This document shows positions 1-8,232 of a stretch of DNA of 13,818 nt, one piece after another. A program made the translations under genes and the position numbers. How positions within the stretch are numbered: position 1 is the stretch's first letter; every line of letters starts with the position of its first letter. The notes below the pieces were generated by a model, which was given only the letters and a program-made list of their open reading frames with translations, had not been told where the DNA came from and did not search any database. This DNA is from Hepatocystis sp. ex Piliocolobus tephrosceles (Eukaryota; Apicomplexa; Aconoidasida; Haemosporida; Plasmodiidae): positions 559 through 14,376 of the forward strand of contig CABPSV020000519.1 in NCBI GenBank assembly GCA_902459845.2, written 5' to 3'.

Positions 1-1092
1 TTTTAAGTTATTAAAAAAAAAAAAAAAAAAATAGTTGAGTGTTAGAATAAAATTATTTTATTTTATTTTTTACTTTATTTACTCGTTTTTTTTTTTTTTT
101 TTTTCTTTTTATATAATTTATGTGATATTCATTTGGTTTAAATTGTATTATTTATAACCGCTGGCAAAATATAAACAAAATAATATTTCTTCACCCTATT
201 TACATAATATGATGTTTTTCTTTCATAAAAAATAGAATAAATAAAAACTATAAAATGTTAATACATTAAAAAATAATAAATAAGATGTAATTCGTCGCTA
301 AGTCAATGTTAAATAAGAACATATTCATGTGTGGAAATAGCTTTAAAAATATATTATATGCAGAAAAAAATAAAATAAAAAAAAGGCAAAAGTCGGTTAC
401 AATGATGGTCAACTTTAAAAAAAAAAAAGAGAAAACAGAGTTTATTTTTTAATATATTAAATGGTAGCTAATACAACAAATGCACAAAAAAAACTATATA
501 GGAATAGCAGCGTCTATTGTTTTTTTTTTTTTTTTTTTTTTTTTTATTTGTTCATTTTTTTTCATATATGTATTGCAAAAACTTAAAAAAAGAAAGAAAG
601 AAATAGCACATTAAAAAAAGGAAGAAAATGAATACAATAATTGACCATGTTTAAAAAAAAATATAACTGCGAGCTAATGGTTAAATGAGATACAAATATA
701 ATTTTATATACATAAATAAGAGTATAATAATATATATTAAATTCAGTAAGTTCTTTGGAGAAAGCTTTTTTTTTTTTTTTTTTTTTTTAAATTAATGTAT
801 CATCATAAAAATAGTATATATATATATATATACATACGTTTTAACATTATACTCCTGTTAAAATAATCACCTTTTTATCTCTCCTTTATTGTTATTTTTG
901 TTTTTATTTTTATGTACTTTTTTTTTTTTTTTTTTTTTAAAACATTGATGTACATATGAGAATTACTGCTGAATAAATTTGAATAAATGATTTATACGAT
1001 TACCCAACCTAAGGTATTTTATTTTTAATAAGTTAAATAAAAATGATTATTTGTCCGTTCATTGTTATAATTAACACTCATTTTATGTAAAA

Positions 1093-1133
<41 letters not shown>

Positions 1134-1184
1134 AAACATAATATATATTTATCACATATGTATGTAATATGATATATATATATA
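1..1184. other. AT-rich intergenic flank upstream of the PPWD1-like gene
   Basis: No coding region is supported here. The stretch is very AT-rich and broken by long homopolymers: a T26 tract at about 520-545, further T runs near 767-788 and 920-938, and A runs near 14-31. Short ORFs read in it consist of Ile/Tyr/Phe/Lys runs, as expected from (TA)n and poly-T. It presumably holds the promoter and 5' UTR of the plus-strand gene starting at 1185, and perhaps the 3' UTR of a gene outside the window. No tRNA or snoRNA pattern was recognised. Confidence 0.7.
1096..1132. repeat. (TA)n microsatellite, about 18 units
   Basis: An uninterrupted AT/TA dinucleotide run lies 53 bases before the PPWD1-like start codon, probably within its 5' UTR or core promoter. 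Such runs are common in Plasmodium intergenic DNA and are usually length-polymorphic. Confidence 0.95.
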
Positions 1185-3404
1185 ATGAATTTTTTCAAAA
1201 AAAAAAAAAAGGAAAACAGCAAGAAAACACAAGAACAAAGTGATAGTAATTCCACAGATGGCGAATCGAGTGATGGTAGTTTTGGACCATGTCCATTATC
1301 ATCGAAAAATGTAAACCCATCTGATGAAGATAATTACGAATTAAATGACAATGATGATAGAGATAAAAAAAAAGAATTAATTTCAAAAGATAGCAAAAAA
1401 GAAACAAAAAATAAATTATTATTATTAAATAAAAGGAATATTAAAGAAATAGGAACAAAAATTAAAAAACGTAAAAAAATAAGAATAAAAAATGATATAT
1501 ATTTAAAAAACATACCAACAAATAAAAATTATGAAGCAAGTTATATGCATACAGATATTGTAACACATGTAGTTATAAGTAATAAAACAAAATATATAAT
1601 AACAGCAAGTACTAATGGAGTAATAAAATTTTGGTACAAGAATATAGGTTGTATTGAATTTGTTAAACATTTTAAAATACACTCAGATGAAATTATTTAT
1701 TTATTTATTTCTGAAGATGAAGAATTATTAGGAAGTATATCAAAAGATAAAACTTATAAACAATTTGATATTAGTAGTTTTGATATGAATATAATTATAA
1801 AATTAGATTTTCTTCCCAAAACAGCTGAATTTATTTACTCTTCTTTTTTTTCAACGTCAGTAAAATTAGCTATATCTTCAAGTGAAAAACCATGTATTTA
1901 TATTTATCACCCTTTGGAAAATGATACATATACACAAGTCATAAAATTAAATACTAACATTATTGAAATAATTAAATATAATAAATTTTACGATTTATGT
2001 GTATTAAGTGATAGTAATGGTCTAATTGATATAGTAGATGTAAACAATTTTAAATTCCCTAAATATGAAACAGAAAAAGATAGTAAAAGTAATACTATAA
2101 AATATAATGATACTTATAATACCATTATAAATAAAAAAGATCATGTAATAGTAAAAAATGTAAAAGAACAGAATGATAATAAAAATAATGTAAACAGAAG
2201 ATATAATACAATAAAAAAACTGACCTTTTCTCTTAAAACTGAAACAGATATATACGAATTATGTAAATATAAAACTTATGCTATATGTATAACTATCAGT
2301 CCAGATGGTGAATATATGGCAATTGTATCTGAAAATTATTTTGTACGAATATATAAATTTAAAAATATGAAATTATTTAGGGTGTATGATGAAAGTACTG
2401 AAATGTATTTAACTGCACAAAATGATCCAAAAAAAAAAGAATTACATATAGATAGTTTAGATTTTGGAAAAAGACTTTTTATTGAAAAGGAAATAAAAAA
2501 ATATGTAAAAAATAAAAATATAAAGTTAGATATGATAACATTTGATGAATCTAATCAATATATAATATATTCAACTTTTATTGGTATAAAAGTTGTAAAT
2601 TTTTTTACCAATCAACTATGTTATGTAATTGGGAAAAATGAAACAAATTTAAGATATTTATCTATTTCTTTATATCAAAAAATTATACATACTAATCAAA
2701 TTAAAACAGATGTTCATGAATCTTTATATATTAATGAACAAAATATATCGGATTGTGCTTTATTTTCTACTGTATATAAAAAAAATAGATTCTACATTTT
2801 TACAAAAAAAACATTTAATGAACATGAATCAGATGAAAGAGATATATATAATGAACAACCAACCGCAAATGATATAAATTCCTTATTATCAACACCTATA
2901 CAAAATTTAGAAAATAATAATAACAATAAAATACCTAAAACTGCTATTATATATACTACTATGGGAGAAATATATATTACACTTTTTTATAAAGAATGTA
3001 AAAAAACGGTACAAAACTTTTCAGTTCATTCAGTAAACGGATATTATAATAATTGTATATTTCATCGAGTTATTAAACATTTTATGATTCAAACGGGAGA
3101 TCCATTAGGTGATGGAACAGGTGGAGAAAGTATTTGGGGAAGCGAATTTGAAGATGAATTTTTTGAACATCTTAATCATTCAAAACCTTTTATGTTATCT
3201 ATGGCTAATTGTGGGCCTAACACTAATGGTTCTCAGTTTTTTATAACTACTGTTCCTTGTCCATGGCTTGATTTTAAACACACAGTTTTTGGTAAAGTAA
3301 CTCAAGGAACTAAGGTTGTTATGGATATTGAAAATGTCCGTACCAATAAAAAGGACAGACCTCTGGAAGATATCAAAATATTAAACATTAAAATAAATTA
3401 TTGA
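1185..3404 (+). CDS. PPWD1: PPWD1-type peptidyl-prolyl cis-trans isomerase (WD40 repeats plus cyclophilin domain)
   Basis: This is an intron-less 739-residue protein. Residues 1-105 are charged and low-complexity, with a lysine run. A WD40-like propeller follows from about 120 to 540; it aligns with human PPWD1 through conserved stretches such as [11 protein letters not shown] (120-130), GVIKFW (145-150), IEFVKHF (157-163), SPDGE (372-376), RVYDES (399-404) and [10 protein letters not shown]. The cyclophilin domain covers about 586-739. Residues matching the CypA active site are all present: R628, F633, M634, Q636, A674, F686, W694, L695 and H699, so isomerase activity is expected. Human PPWD1 is a nuclear, spliceosome-associated cyclophilin; P. 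falciparum has an equivalent called CYP87 in my recollection. Relative to the human protein, about 55 residues (roughly 294-347, Asn/Lys-rich) are inserted in the propeller. The ATG at 1185 is preceded by AT-rich DNA with stops. Codons 5-9 lie in a 14-base A run where indels or sequencing errors are easy. The gene converges with the minus-strand gene ending at 4692. Confidence 0.96.
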   Translation: MNFFKKKKKENSKKTQEQSDSNSTDGESSDGSFGPCPLSSKNVNPSDEDNYELNDNDDRDKKKELISKDSKKETKNKLLLLNKRNIKEIGTKIKKRKKIRIKNDIYLKNIPTNKNYEASYMHTDIVTHVVISNKTKYIITASTNGVIKFWYKNIGCIEFVKHFKIHSDEIIYLFISEDEELLGSISKDKTYKQFDISSFDMNIIIKLDFLPKTAEFIYSSFFSTSVKLAISSSEKPCIYIYHPLENDTYTQVIKLNTNIIEIIKYNKFYDLCVLSDSNGLIDIVDVNNFKFPKYETEKDSKSNTIKYNDTYNTIINKKDHVIVKNVKEQNDNKNNVNRRYNTIKKLTFSLKTETDIYELCKYKTYAICITISPDGEYMAIVSENYFVRIYKFKNMKLFRVYDESTEMYLTAQNDPKKKELHIDSLDFGKRLFIEKEIKKYVKNKNIKLDMITFDESNQYIIYSTFIGIKVVNFFTNQLCYVIGKNETNLRYLSISLYQKIIHTNQIKTDVHESLYINEQNISDCALFSTVYKKNRFYIFTKKTFNEHESDERDIYNEQPTANDINSLLSTPIQNLENNNNNKIPKTAIIYTTMGEIYITLFYKECKKTVQNFSVHSVNGYYNNCIFHRVIKHFMIQTGDPLGDGTGGESIWGSEFEDEFFEHLNHSKPFMLSMANCGPNTNGSQFFITTVPCPWLDFKHTVFGKVTQGTKVVMDIENVRTNKKDRPLEDIKILNIKINY

Positions 3405-3541
3405 TTATTAATAAATTGGCTTATTAATTGATCCTTATTAATTATTAATTTCACTTGTAGGTATGTGTGCGTGTGGGAGATGAGGGGGGGTTGACTGTGT
3501 TTTACCAAACTGTTTTTGTGTAAAAAGAATAAACTATTTTA

Positions 3542-3544
<3 letters not shown>

Positions 3545-3587
<43 letters not shown>

Positions 3588-3592
3588 TTTTT
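3545..3592. repeat. (TA)n microsatellite followed by T14
   Basis: About 17 TA units run directly into a poly-T tract, roughly 140 bases past the PPWD1-like stop codon and probably in its 3' UTR. Confidence 0.95.
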
Positions 3593-3988
3593 GGTATACC
3601 ATAAAAATTGTTTCCCTACTCATACAAATATATTCATACGCACATCGTACATATACATATTTACACACACACACCGAAACATCTATTTTTTTGTTTTGTA
3701 ATATGAACCGCTACTCTATTGAACTCATTTAAATTTTCAGTTTGTTAAATATAAAAATAAAAAATATATATAACTATTAATATGTTCCGTAACTTGTTAC
3801 ATAAAAGAAAATCGTATTAGCATAACTAATATGTATTAACAAACAAACAAAAAAAAAAAAAAAAAATGCTTTTTGTACTCTATATATGAATACAAAAATG
3901 AAAATGAACAATAATAACAACAAACTAATCATTTGATTTGTCTATCTATGTATACACATAATGTATATAGAATATTACAAGTTAAACA

Positions 3989-4049
3989 ATTTTTGATGAA
4001 AATCAAAAATATAACAAAAATGCGGGTTATTAATGTTAAAAATTAATAA
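3989..4049. other. Cluster of adjacent inverted repeats (hairpins)
   Basis: TTTTTGAT at 3990-3997 pairs perfectly with ATCAAAAA at 4002-4009 around a GAAA loop, and 3989/4010 adds one A-T pair. Next, TTATTAAT at 4027-4034 pairs with ATTAATAA at 4042-4049 around a 7-base loop. A competing 5-bp stem (ATAAC 4011-4015 with GTTAT 4026-4030) overlaps the second hairpin. They lie between convergent genes, so a role in 3' end structure is possible. AT-rich DNA produces such stems by chance fairly often. Confidence 0.5.
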
Positions 4050-4275
4050 AACTCAATGACACTAAAACAAAAAAAAAAGTAAAAAAAAAATGAATAACAT
4101 AAAAATATATTTAACTAAGTTATACATAAGTATGGAGAGAAATCATATATGTATATTCCAAATTTTACTAAAAATACAGCACATATATGTTCGTGTACAT
4201 ATATGGAACAAACATACACGCACACATACATACATAAATACACATATGTGTATATATACATATACTACTAAATTA

Positions 4276-4305
4276 TTTATTATAGAACCATAATTCTATA
4301 ATAAA
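4276..4305. other. Perfect 12-bp hairpin between convergent genes
   Basis: Bases 4276-4287 (TTTATTATAGAA read from 4276) are the reverse complement of 4294-4305, separated by a six-base CCATAA loop. It can fold in transcripts of either strand and sits in the shared 3' region of the PPWD1-like and RIIa/SAM-like genes. No function is shown; a 3' end or stability element is one inference. Confidence 0.6.
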
Positions 4306-4362
4306 ATTGTATACTTATATATTTGTTTATCAAAAAAATGTGCAATATAATTATACAACAAG

Positions 4363-4392
4363 CAAAACAAAAACAAAAACAAAAACAAAAAA

Positions 4393-4428
<36 letters not shown>

Positions 4429-4437
4429 AATAAACGG
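4363..4437. repeat. AAAAAC hexamer repeat running into an A44 homopolymer
   Basis: Several AAAAC/AAAAAC units (about 4363-4393) lead into an uninterrupted A run at about 4394-4437. In a minus-strand transcript of the RIIa/SAM-like gene this would be a U44 tract, able to pair with the A48 encoded by the T run at 4592-4639. Confidence 0.9.
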
Positions 4438-4589
4438 TTAGGTTAAAAATTAATAAAATTGTGATTTACATGAAACAAATAAAGACATTAAAATTAAAAA
4501 TATTTAATTATGCATGTATATATATTTAAAAAATATATTTTCTGCTTATATTAAAAAAAAAAAAAAAAAATGCAACACAAATTAAAAAA

Positions 4590-4591
<2 letters not shown>

Positions 4592-4639
<48 letters not shown>
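4592..4639. repeat. T48 homopolymer just past the RIIa/SAM-like stop codon
   Basis: An uninterrupted T run ends 52 bases from the stop codon of the minus-strand gene. In that gene's mRNA it would read as about 48 consecutive A residues encoded in the genome, inside the 3' UTR. Confidence 0.95.
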
Positions 4640-4691
4640 CTTTTTTATAAATATAAAAATGTAGCAAAATTAAAAGGGTAAATAAAACCCC

Positions 4692-5769
4692 TTATCTTTT
4701 AAAAATATAAGGAGCAGTAACGTTTGTCTTATTTAAACTTAGATATTTATTAGGTCTTGCACAAATGCCAAGTGGCAAAGATGTATGAGGGAGAGTTGGC
4801 ATTAAAATTGGGGTTGATACTTTAGGGAGAAGAATAGGATTATGCATATTTGGTGTATTTATATATCTTACATTTGAAGATTTGCTTGAAGCTTCTTTTT
4901 TTTCTTTAAAATCTTTAACTCTATTTGTAACATCGTTAAACGTTTGTTGTAATCGAACTTTATGTCCTGGTAGCCATTTTGTACTATTAAATTTTTCTAC
5001 ATCATCAAGAGAATTTGTAGATAGTGTGCATAATGTATCAATAGTGTCAAAACCAGCATTTATGAAATGAGTAGCTATTTCTACTGGTATTTTTTGATAC
5101 TTGAAAAATTCTACAACTTGTATTCTTTCATTTTTAAGATCAGGGTCTGTGCAAACAGAATAAAAACATATAAATGTATATATATATATACGTATTAAAA
5201 AATACAAAACCCTTTTTATAACATATAATTAAAAATCATATTTTTTTTAAAAATATTAAATTTTTATTTAAAACAAACCTCCATTCCATATAGCCGAAAA
5301 CCCATTTAAATGTTCAGGGTAATGTTTACATAAAAAATCTATAATGAAATGTATTACATTGGCTGGTTTCTTTTGGTCAATTTCCTATAAAGAAAGAAAA
5401 ACAACATGAACACAAACATAAGGATAACTATTTTAACGTTTTTTGTTTTTATTTTATTTCCTATATCACTTTTTAATTCTATAGTTAATTATACTTAATT
5501 ATACTTAATTACTATATTTCCTAATTTATATGTACAAAAACATTTAATTTAAAAATGTTGCTATTCTTTTTTTTTTCTTTTTTTTTTACTTGAGCTATTC
5601 TTGCTAATAATTGTTGAACATTAGACATCTTTGTATAAATGGGGTTTTTTTTTGTTGTACTAGAACTTGTGTCACAGCTTTCGCTTAACACTATGTCTTC
5701 TTCTGTTTTAGAGTTATGATCAGCGGATATCCCGCTATGTGATTTAGAGCTAGCAAACGCTTTGGGCAT
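4692..5769 (-). CDS. RIIa/DPY-30-like plus SAM-like domain protein, three exons, 246 residues
   Basis: I assembled three exons on the minus strand: 5769-5590, 5384-5279 and 5146-4692. Introns are 5589-5385 (CAA|GTAAAA to TTATAG) and 5278-5147 (AG|GTTTGT to TTGCACAG). Phases agree (0, then 1) and give 741 bases including the stop. Residues about 49-92, spanning the exon 1/2 junction, resemble an RIIa dimerisation/docking helix pair (VQQLLARIAQ, then KPANVIHFIIDFL and HYPEHL). Residues about 102-172 look like a five-helix SAM domain (VVEFF, HFINAGFD, TLCTL, then WLPGHKVRLQQTF). The C-terminal 70 residues are Pro/Leu-rich and unstructured. RIIa/DPY-30 modules dimerise and bind amphipathic helices in PKA regulatory subunits and axonemal proteins; SAM domains mediate protein contacts. 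A scaffold role, perhaps in the male gamete axoneme, is inference only. The second intron is open on this strand, so a start inside it (5207) is possible but poor. Domain calls are by eye. Confidence 0.75.
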
Positions 5770-6116
5770 TTTTGAAAATTTTGAAATTTATATATATATT
5801 ATATATATAAATATGTTACGTATAAATATTTTTTTTTTGAAATATGTTTTATTACACAACAAAAATAAAATTAATTACAAAAATTTTTATACTTTATATT
5901 ACTTTATTTTCAATAGAATTAAAATTGTTGATATATTTTTACAAATTAACTGTTTTTTATTTTTTTTATATTTATATAAATATTTAAGAAATTATTCATG
6001 CACATTAATTTATTAAAAAAAAAAAAAAAAAAAAAAGAAAAAAGTTTATGTTTTTGAACTAATCTTATTACTTATTTATTACACTTATACATTTTTTTTT
6101 TAAAATAACATTAACA

Positions 6117-6162
6117 GAAAGAAAGAAAGAAAGAAAAAAAAACTTTTTTTTTTTTTTTTTTT

Positions 6163-6216
<54 letters not shown>
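6117..6216. repeat. (GAAA)5, then A/T tracts ending in T52
   Basis: Five GAAA units (6117-6136) are followed by an A run, a T19 run (6144-6162), GG, and an uninterrupted T52 (6165-6216), the longest homopolymer in the window. It may mark a nucleosome-poor promoter or termination zone. The exact length is likely unreliable in sequencing. Confidence 0.9.
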
Positions 6217-6218
<2 letters not shown>

Positions 6219-6560
6219 TGTAAAAAAGTCAATACAATTTCTGCCTTAGTCATGTTATTTAAGCCATTATTCACAATATTGTTTTATTTATGAAAAAAGG
6301 TATGTATGTGTTTACACCCTAAATTATATACATTTAAGACTTTTTAAAAAACGAATTAATTATAAATTTATTGCAACATTATATGTATATACATGTATAT
6401 ATTTGTAAAATACACATAGTTTATTCTATTCATATAACAGTTTACATGTTCTAAATATATACTTATTTACTATTTTAATGAAATTACATAATTTAAAATT
6501 GCGAAGCTTAATTTTTTTTTTCTGAACTGTTAATATAGAAAAAATCTAAAATAAAATTAC

Positions 6561-6624
6561 CTTCATTTGTTAAACACTGAATTGAAGTTTGGGAATATTG
6601 AAGAACTAGGCCTAATTTATAAAC
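6561..6624 (-). other. Candidate internal exon of an unannotated spliced gene (or spliced 5' UTR)
   Basis: This 64-base island is far richer in GC than its surroundings and has strong flanking signals on the minus strand: ATAATGTAG before it and GAAG|GTAATT after it. If the exon begins at that AG, only entry phase 0 stays open, giving VYKLGLVLQYSQTSIQCLTNE and leaving one base of the next codon. The opposite strand is also open across it, but lacks comparable splice signals. A possible preceding mini-exon (6793-6771, reading FKLDRYN) ends in phase 0 at AAT|GTACAT, but is weak. I do not recognise the peptide and could not find the next exon with confidence: the nearest in-frame acceptor would leave a 34-base intron, which is too short. 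Confidence 0.3.
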
Positions 6625-7562
6625 CTACATTATGTTATAATCATCAAAAAAAAAAAAAAAAAAAAAAAAAAAACACTTAACCTTTTAACAATTATAAATA
6701 TAGCTTATTTAGTTATTTTTTTTTTTTTGTTACAGTTGATATTTATAAGATTAAAATCATGTATATGTACATTATATCTATCAAGTTTAAAGCCTTTTAA
6801 ATACCTTAATTTTTTTTTTTTTTTTTTTTTTTGCCTTACATGCTCATAATTTTGAGAAAAAAAAAAAAAATAAAATATGCATATATATTTATACATTTGT
6901 AAGATTTTTTTTTTTTTTCATATAAATCAAAAATTAGTTAAAAATTTTACTATAAGTATATAAAAGCTTACAGGTCAAAATAAAAGTATATAGAAGATTA
7001 ATCTATATAGGGATTGTTCTTTTTATACATAAAAATAATATTATAAAATATTATATTTTTATTAATTTAATTTTTCTTTTCCCCGCTCAATATGTATATT
7101 TTCATCAATTTAAAATTTTGATCTCTATATCATTTTTTTTTTTTTTTTTTATTTAAAAGAAAATATTGTATATTAAGCATATAAAATAAAGCAAAAGCAC
7201 ACTGGAGCATATTTAATTGTAGCCTAATCTACATAAAATATATTTACTTCCTTCACTTACAAATATCTTAGAAATATAACATTTTCAGAAAATCACTAAC
7301 AAAATAAAGTGCTTAGGATACATATATTTATAAATCAAATCTTATGATTAGCTTTTATTTACTTTATTTTATTTTTTTTATATATTTTATTTAATAATTA
7401 CAATATTTAAAATAAAAAAAAAAATATATATAATATTAAACATATAGAAATAAAAATATTTAGGGTAGCACAAGTATATAAACTAAAAATCATTAAAAAG
7501 GTGAATATAATAATTTATAAGTGAGCTTTTCATAAGAACCCTTTTTATTATATAACATTTAC

Positions 7563-7618
7563 CTCTTATCTATTATTTTATATTTTATTAAATAATGAAT
7601 TGCAAAAGATGATGACAT
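7563..7618 (-). other. Candidate first coding exon with a strong splice donor
   Basis: On the minus strand an ATG at 7618 opens MSSSFAIHYLIKYKIIDK, followed by AG|GTAAAT, a textbook Plasmodium donor, in phase 2. An in-frame TAA lies just upstream, so the ATG would be a real start rather than an interior Met. A good acceptor (ATTTTTAG, exon side beginning at 7482) lies 80 bases on and keeps a frame open reading LYTCATLNIFISI. I could not extend the model to the candidate exon at 6561-6624 with matching phases. It could be a small gene of its own, part of a larger one, or chance. Confidence 0.22.
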
Positions 7619-7807
7619 TATTTAACAGTAAACAGTAATAAATTTATAACACACCCGTGAACGAAATGTTTCCAATTACATATTATAAATAAAATTAAAA
7701 TGTATAGAAAAAATTAAAGAGAAGATATAAAAATGAAAAAAAATATATAGGTCTATCCGTATATATAAGAATTTACACAAATATATATCTGTGCATGTAT
7801 AAACATG

Positions 7808-7829
7808 TATATATATATATATATATATT
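7808..7829. repeat. (TA)11 microsatellite
   Basis: A short TA dinucleotide run in the divergent intergenic region, about 400 bases upstream of the PDCD2-like start. Confidence 0.9.
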
Positions 7830-8135
7830 CTCGTGCTTGTAAAATATTTATTTGTTTGTATTTTTTTATACGTAACATACTGGGGAAAAAGGTTAATAAC
7901 ATTATGTATATAGACTATAAAAGTAGGAAAACCCCAATTGTATTATAAAATTGTAAGTTTATATAGTTTATTCAGTATATTGTATGGATACTCGCTCATA
8001 TAACTGATGATGTTAACATCTTGAAATTTTCTTTAATCTTATATTTACATTAAAATTAATGAACGAGTTAAAGTTTAAAAAAAAGACATCAAAAGTAATA
8101 AAAATAACAAAACTAAAGCGAAAATTATACAAAAA

Positions 8136-8194
8136 TAGTAGTAGTAGAAGCAGTATTAGTAGTAAGTAGTAGTATTAGTAGTAAGTAGTAGTAT

Positions 8195-8229
<35 letters not shown>
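8136..8229 (+). repeat. (TAG/GTA)n trinucleotide repeat directly upstream of the PDCD2-like start codon
   Basis: TAG units interrupted by TATTAG and TAAG variants form a higher-order unit of about 19 bases (GTATTAGTAGTAAGTAGTA) seen twice. The array stops three bases before the ATG at 8233. In the frame of that ATG the repeat reads as Val/Leu codons back to an in-frame TAA at 8182 and contains no ATG, so the start is not extended into it. Another frame is full of TAG stops. It would form most of the proximal 5' UTR. Confidence 0.95.
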
Positions 8230-8232
8230 ATA

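Larger units (their letters stand above)
3405..4691. other. Convergent intergenic region between the PPWD1-like gene and the RIIa/SAM-like gene
   Basis: About 1.3 kb with no supported gene. It should hold the 3' UTRs and termination sites of both flanking genes. Its contents are a G-rich patch (about 3457-3490), a (TA)n/poly-T run, several inverted repeats (3989-4049 and 4276-4305), an AAAAAC repeat running into an A44 tract, and a T48 tract. ORFs at 3516-3701 and 4090-4293 are composed of Tyr/Ile/His/Thr from TA and CA repeats and look spurious. A 17-base direct repeat, GTTAAAAATTAATAAAA, occurs at 4035-4051 and again at 4442-4458. Confidence 0.75.
5770..8232. other. Divergent intergenic region, 2.5 kb, between the RIIa/SAM-like and PDCD2-like genes
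   Basis: This must carry the promoters of both flanking genes. Most of it is homopolymer and AT-rich sequence. A (GAAA)5 run lies at 6117-6136, a T52 tract at 6165-6216, and long A/T runs near 6645-6672, 6810-6832 and 7133-7150. Several short higher-GC islands carry convincing minus-strand splice signals (6561-6624 and 7563-7618, listed separately; also TATAG|ATTAATC near 7002 with GTAAGC near 6971, and GTAAGT at 7260). I could not join them into one open model. An 84-residue plus-strand ORF at 5762-6016 is AT-compositional and not believed. Confidence 0.6.

Noticed and set aside
3516..3701. Small plus-strand ORF after the PPWD1-like gene
   Set aside because: Composed of Tyr-Ile, Phe and Thr-His runs translated from (TA)n, poly-T and CA repeats; no domain or coding bias.
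4090..4293. A 67-residue plus-strand ORF
   Set aside because: Low-complexity translation of CATA/CACA repeats within intergenic DNA; ends inside the 4276-4305 hairpin.
4692..5207. A 171-residue minus-strand ORF starting at 5207
   Set aside because: Its first 20 residues (MYFLIRIYIYT...) lie in an AT-rich intron. A TTGCACAG acceptor at 5147 joins the rest to two upstream exons in frame.
5521..5769. An 82-residue reading of the first RIIa/SAM-like exon to a stop at 5521
   Set aside because: The tail after residue 60 is a Lys run and AT-rich intron. A CAA|GTAAAA donor at 5590/5589 links it to exon 2 with matching phase.
5762..6016. An 84-residue plus-strand ORF opposite the RIIa/SAM-like start
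   Set aside because: Starts antisense to exon 1 and is Ile/Phe/Tyr/Asn-rich, as expected from AT-rich promoter sequence.
6239..6318. Possible C-terminal exon ending in AEIVLTFLH (minus strand), resembling an RNA polymerase III subunit motif
   Set aside because: Needs a poor ACTAAG acceptor, the resemblance covers only a few residues, and a competing TTTAG acceptor gives a different frame.
6561..6624. Plus-strand reading of the same island (LLNTELKFGNIEELGLIY...)
   Set aside because: Protein-like but with no ATG and no suitable plus-strand acceptor or donor at the edges; the minus strand has both.
7995..8050. Possible C/D-box snoRNA (TGATGATG near 8005)
   Set aside because: No CTGA box D or terminal stem was found at a suitable distance.
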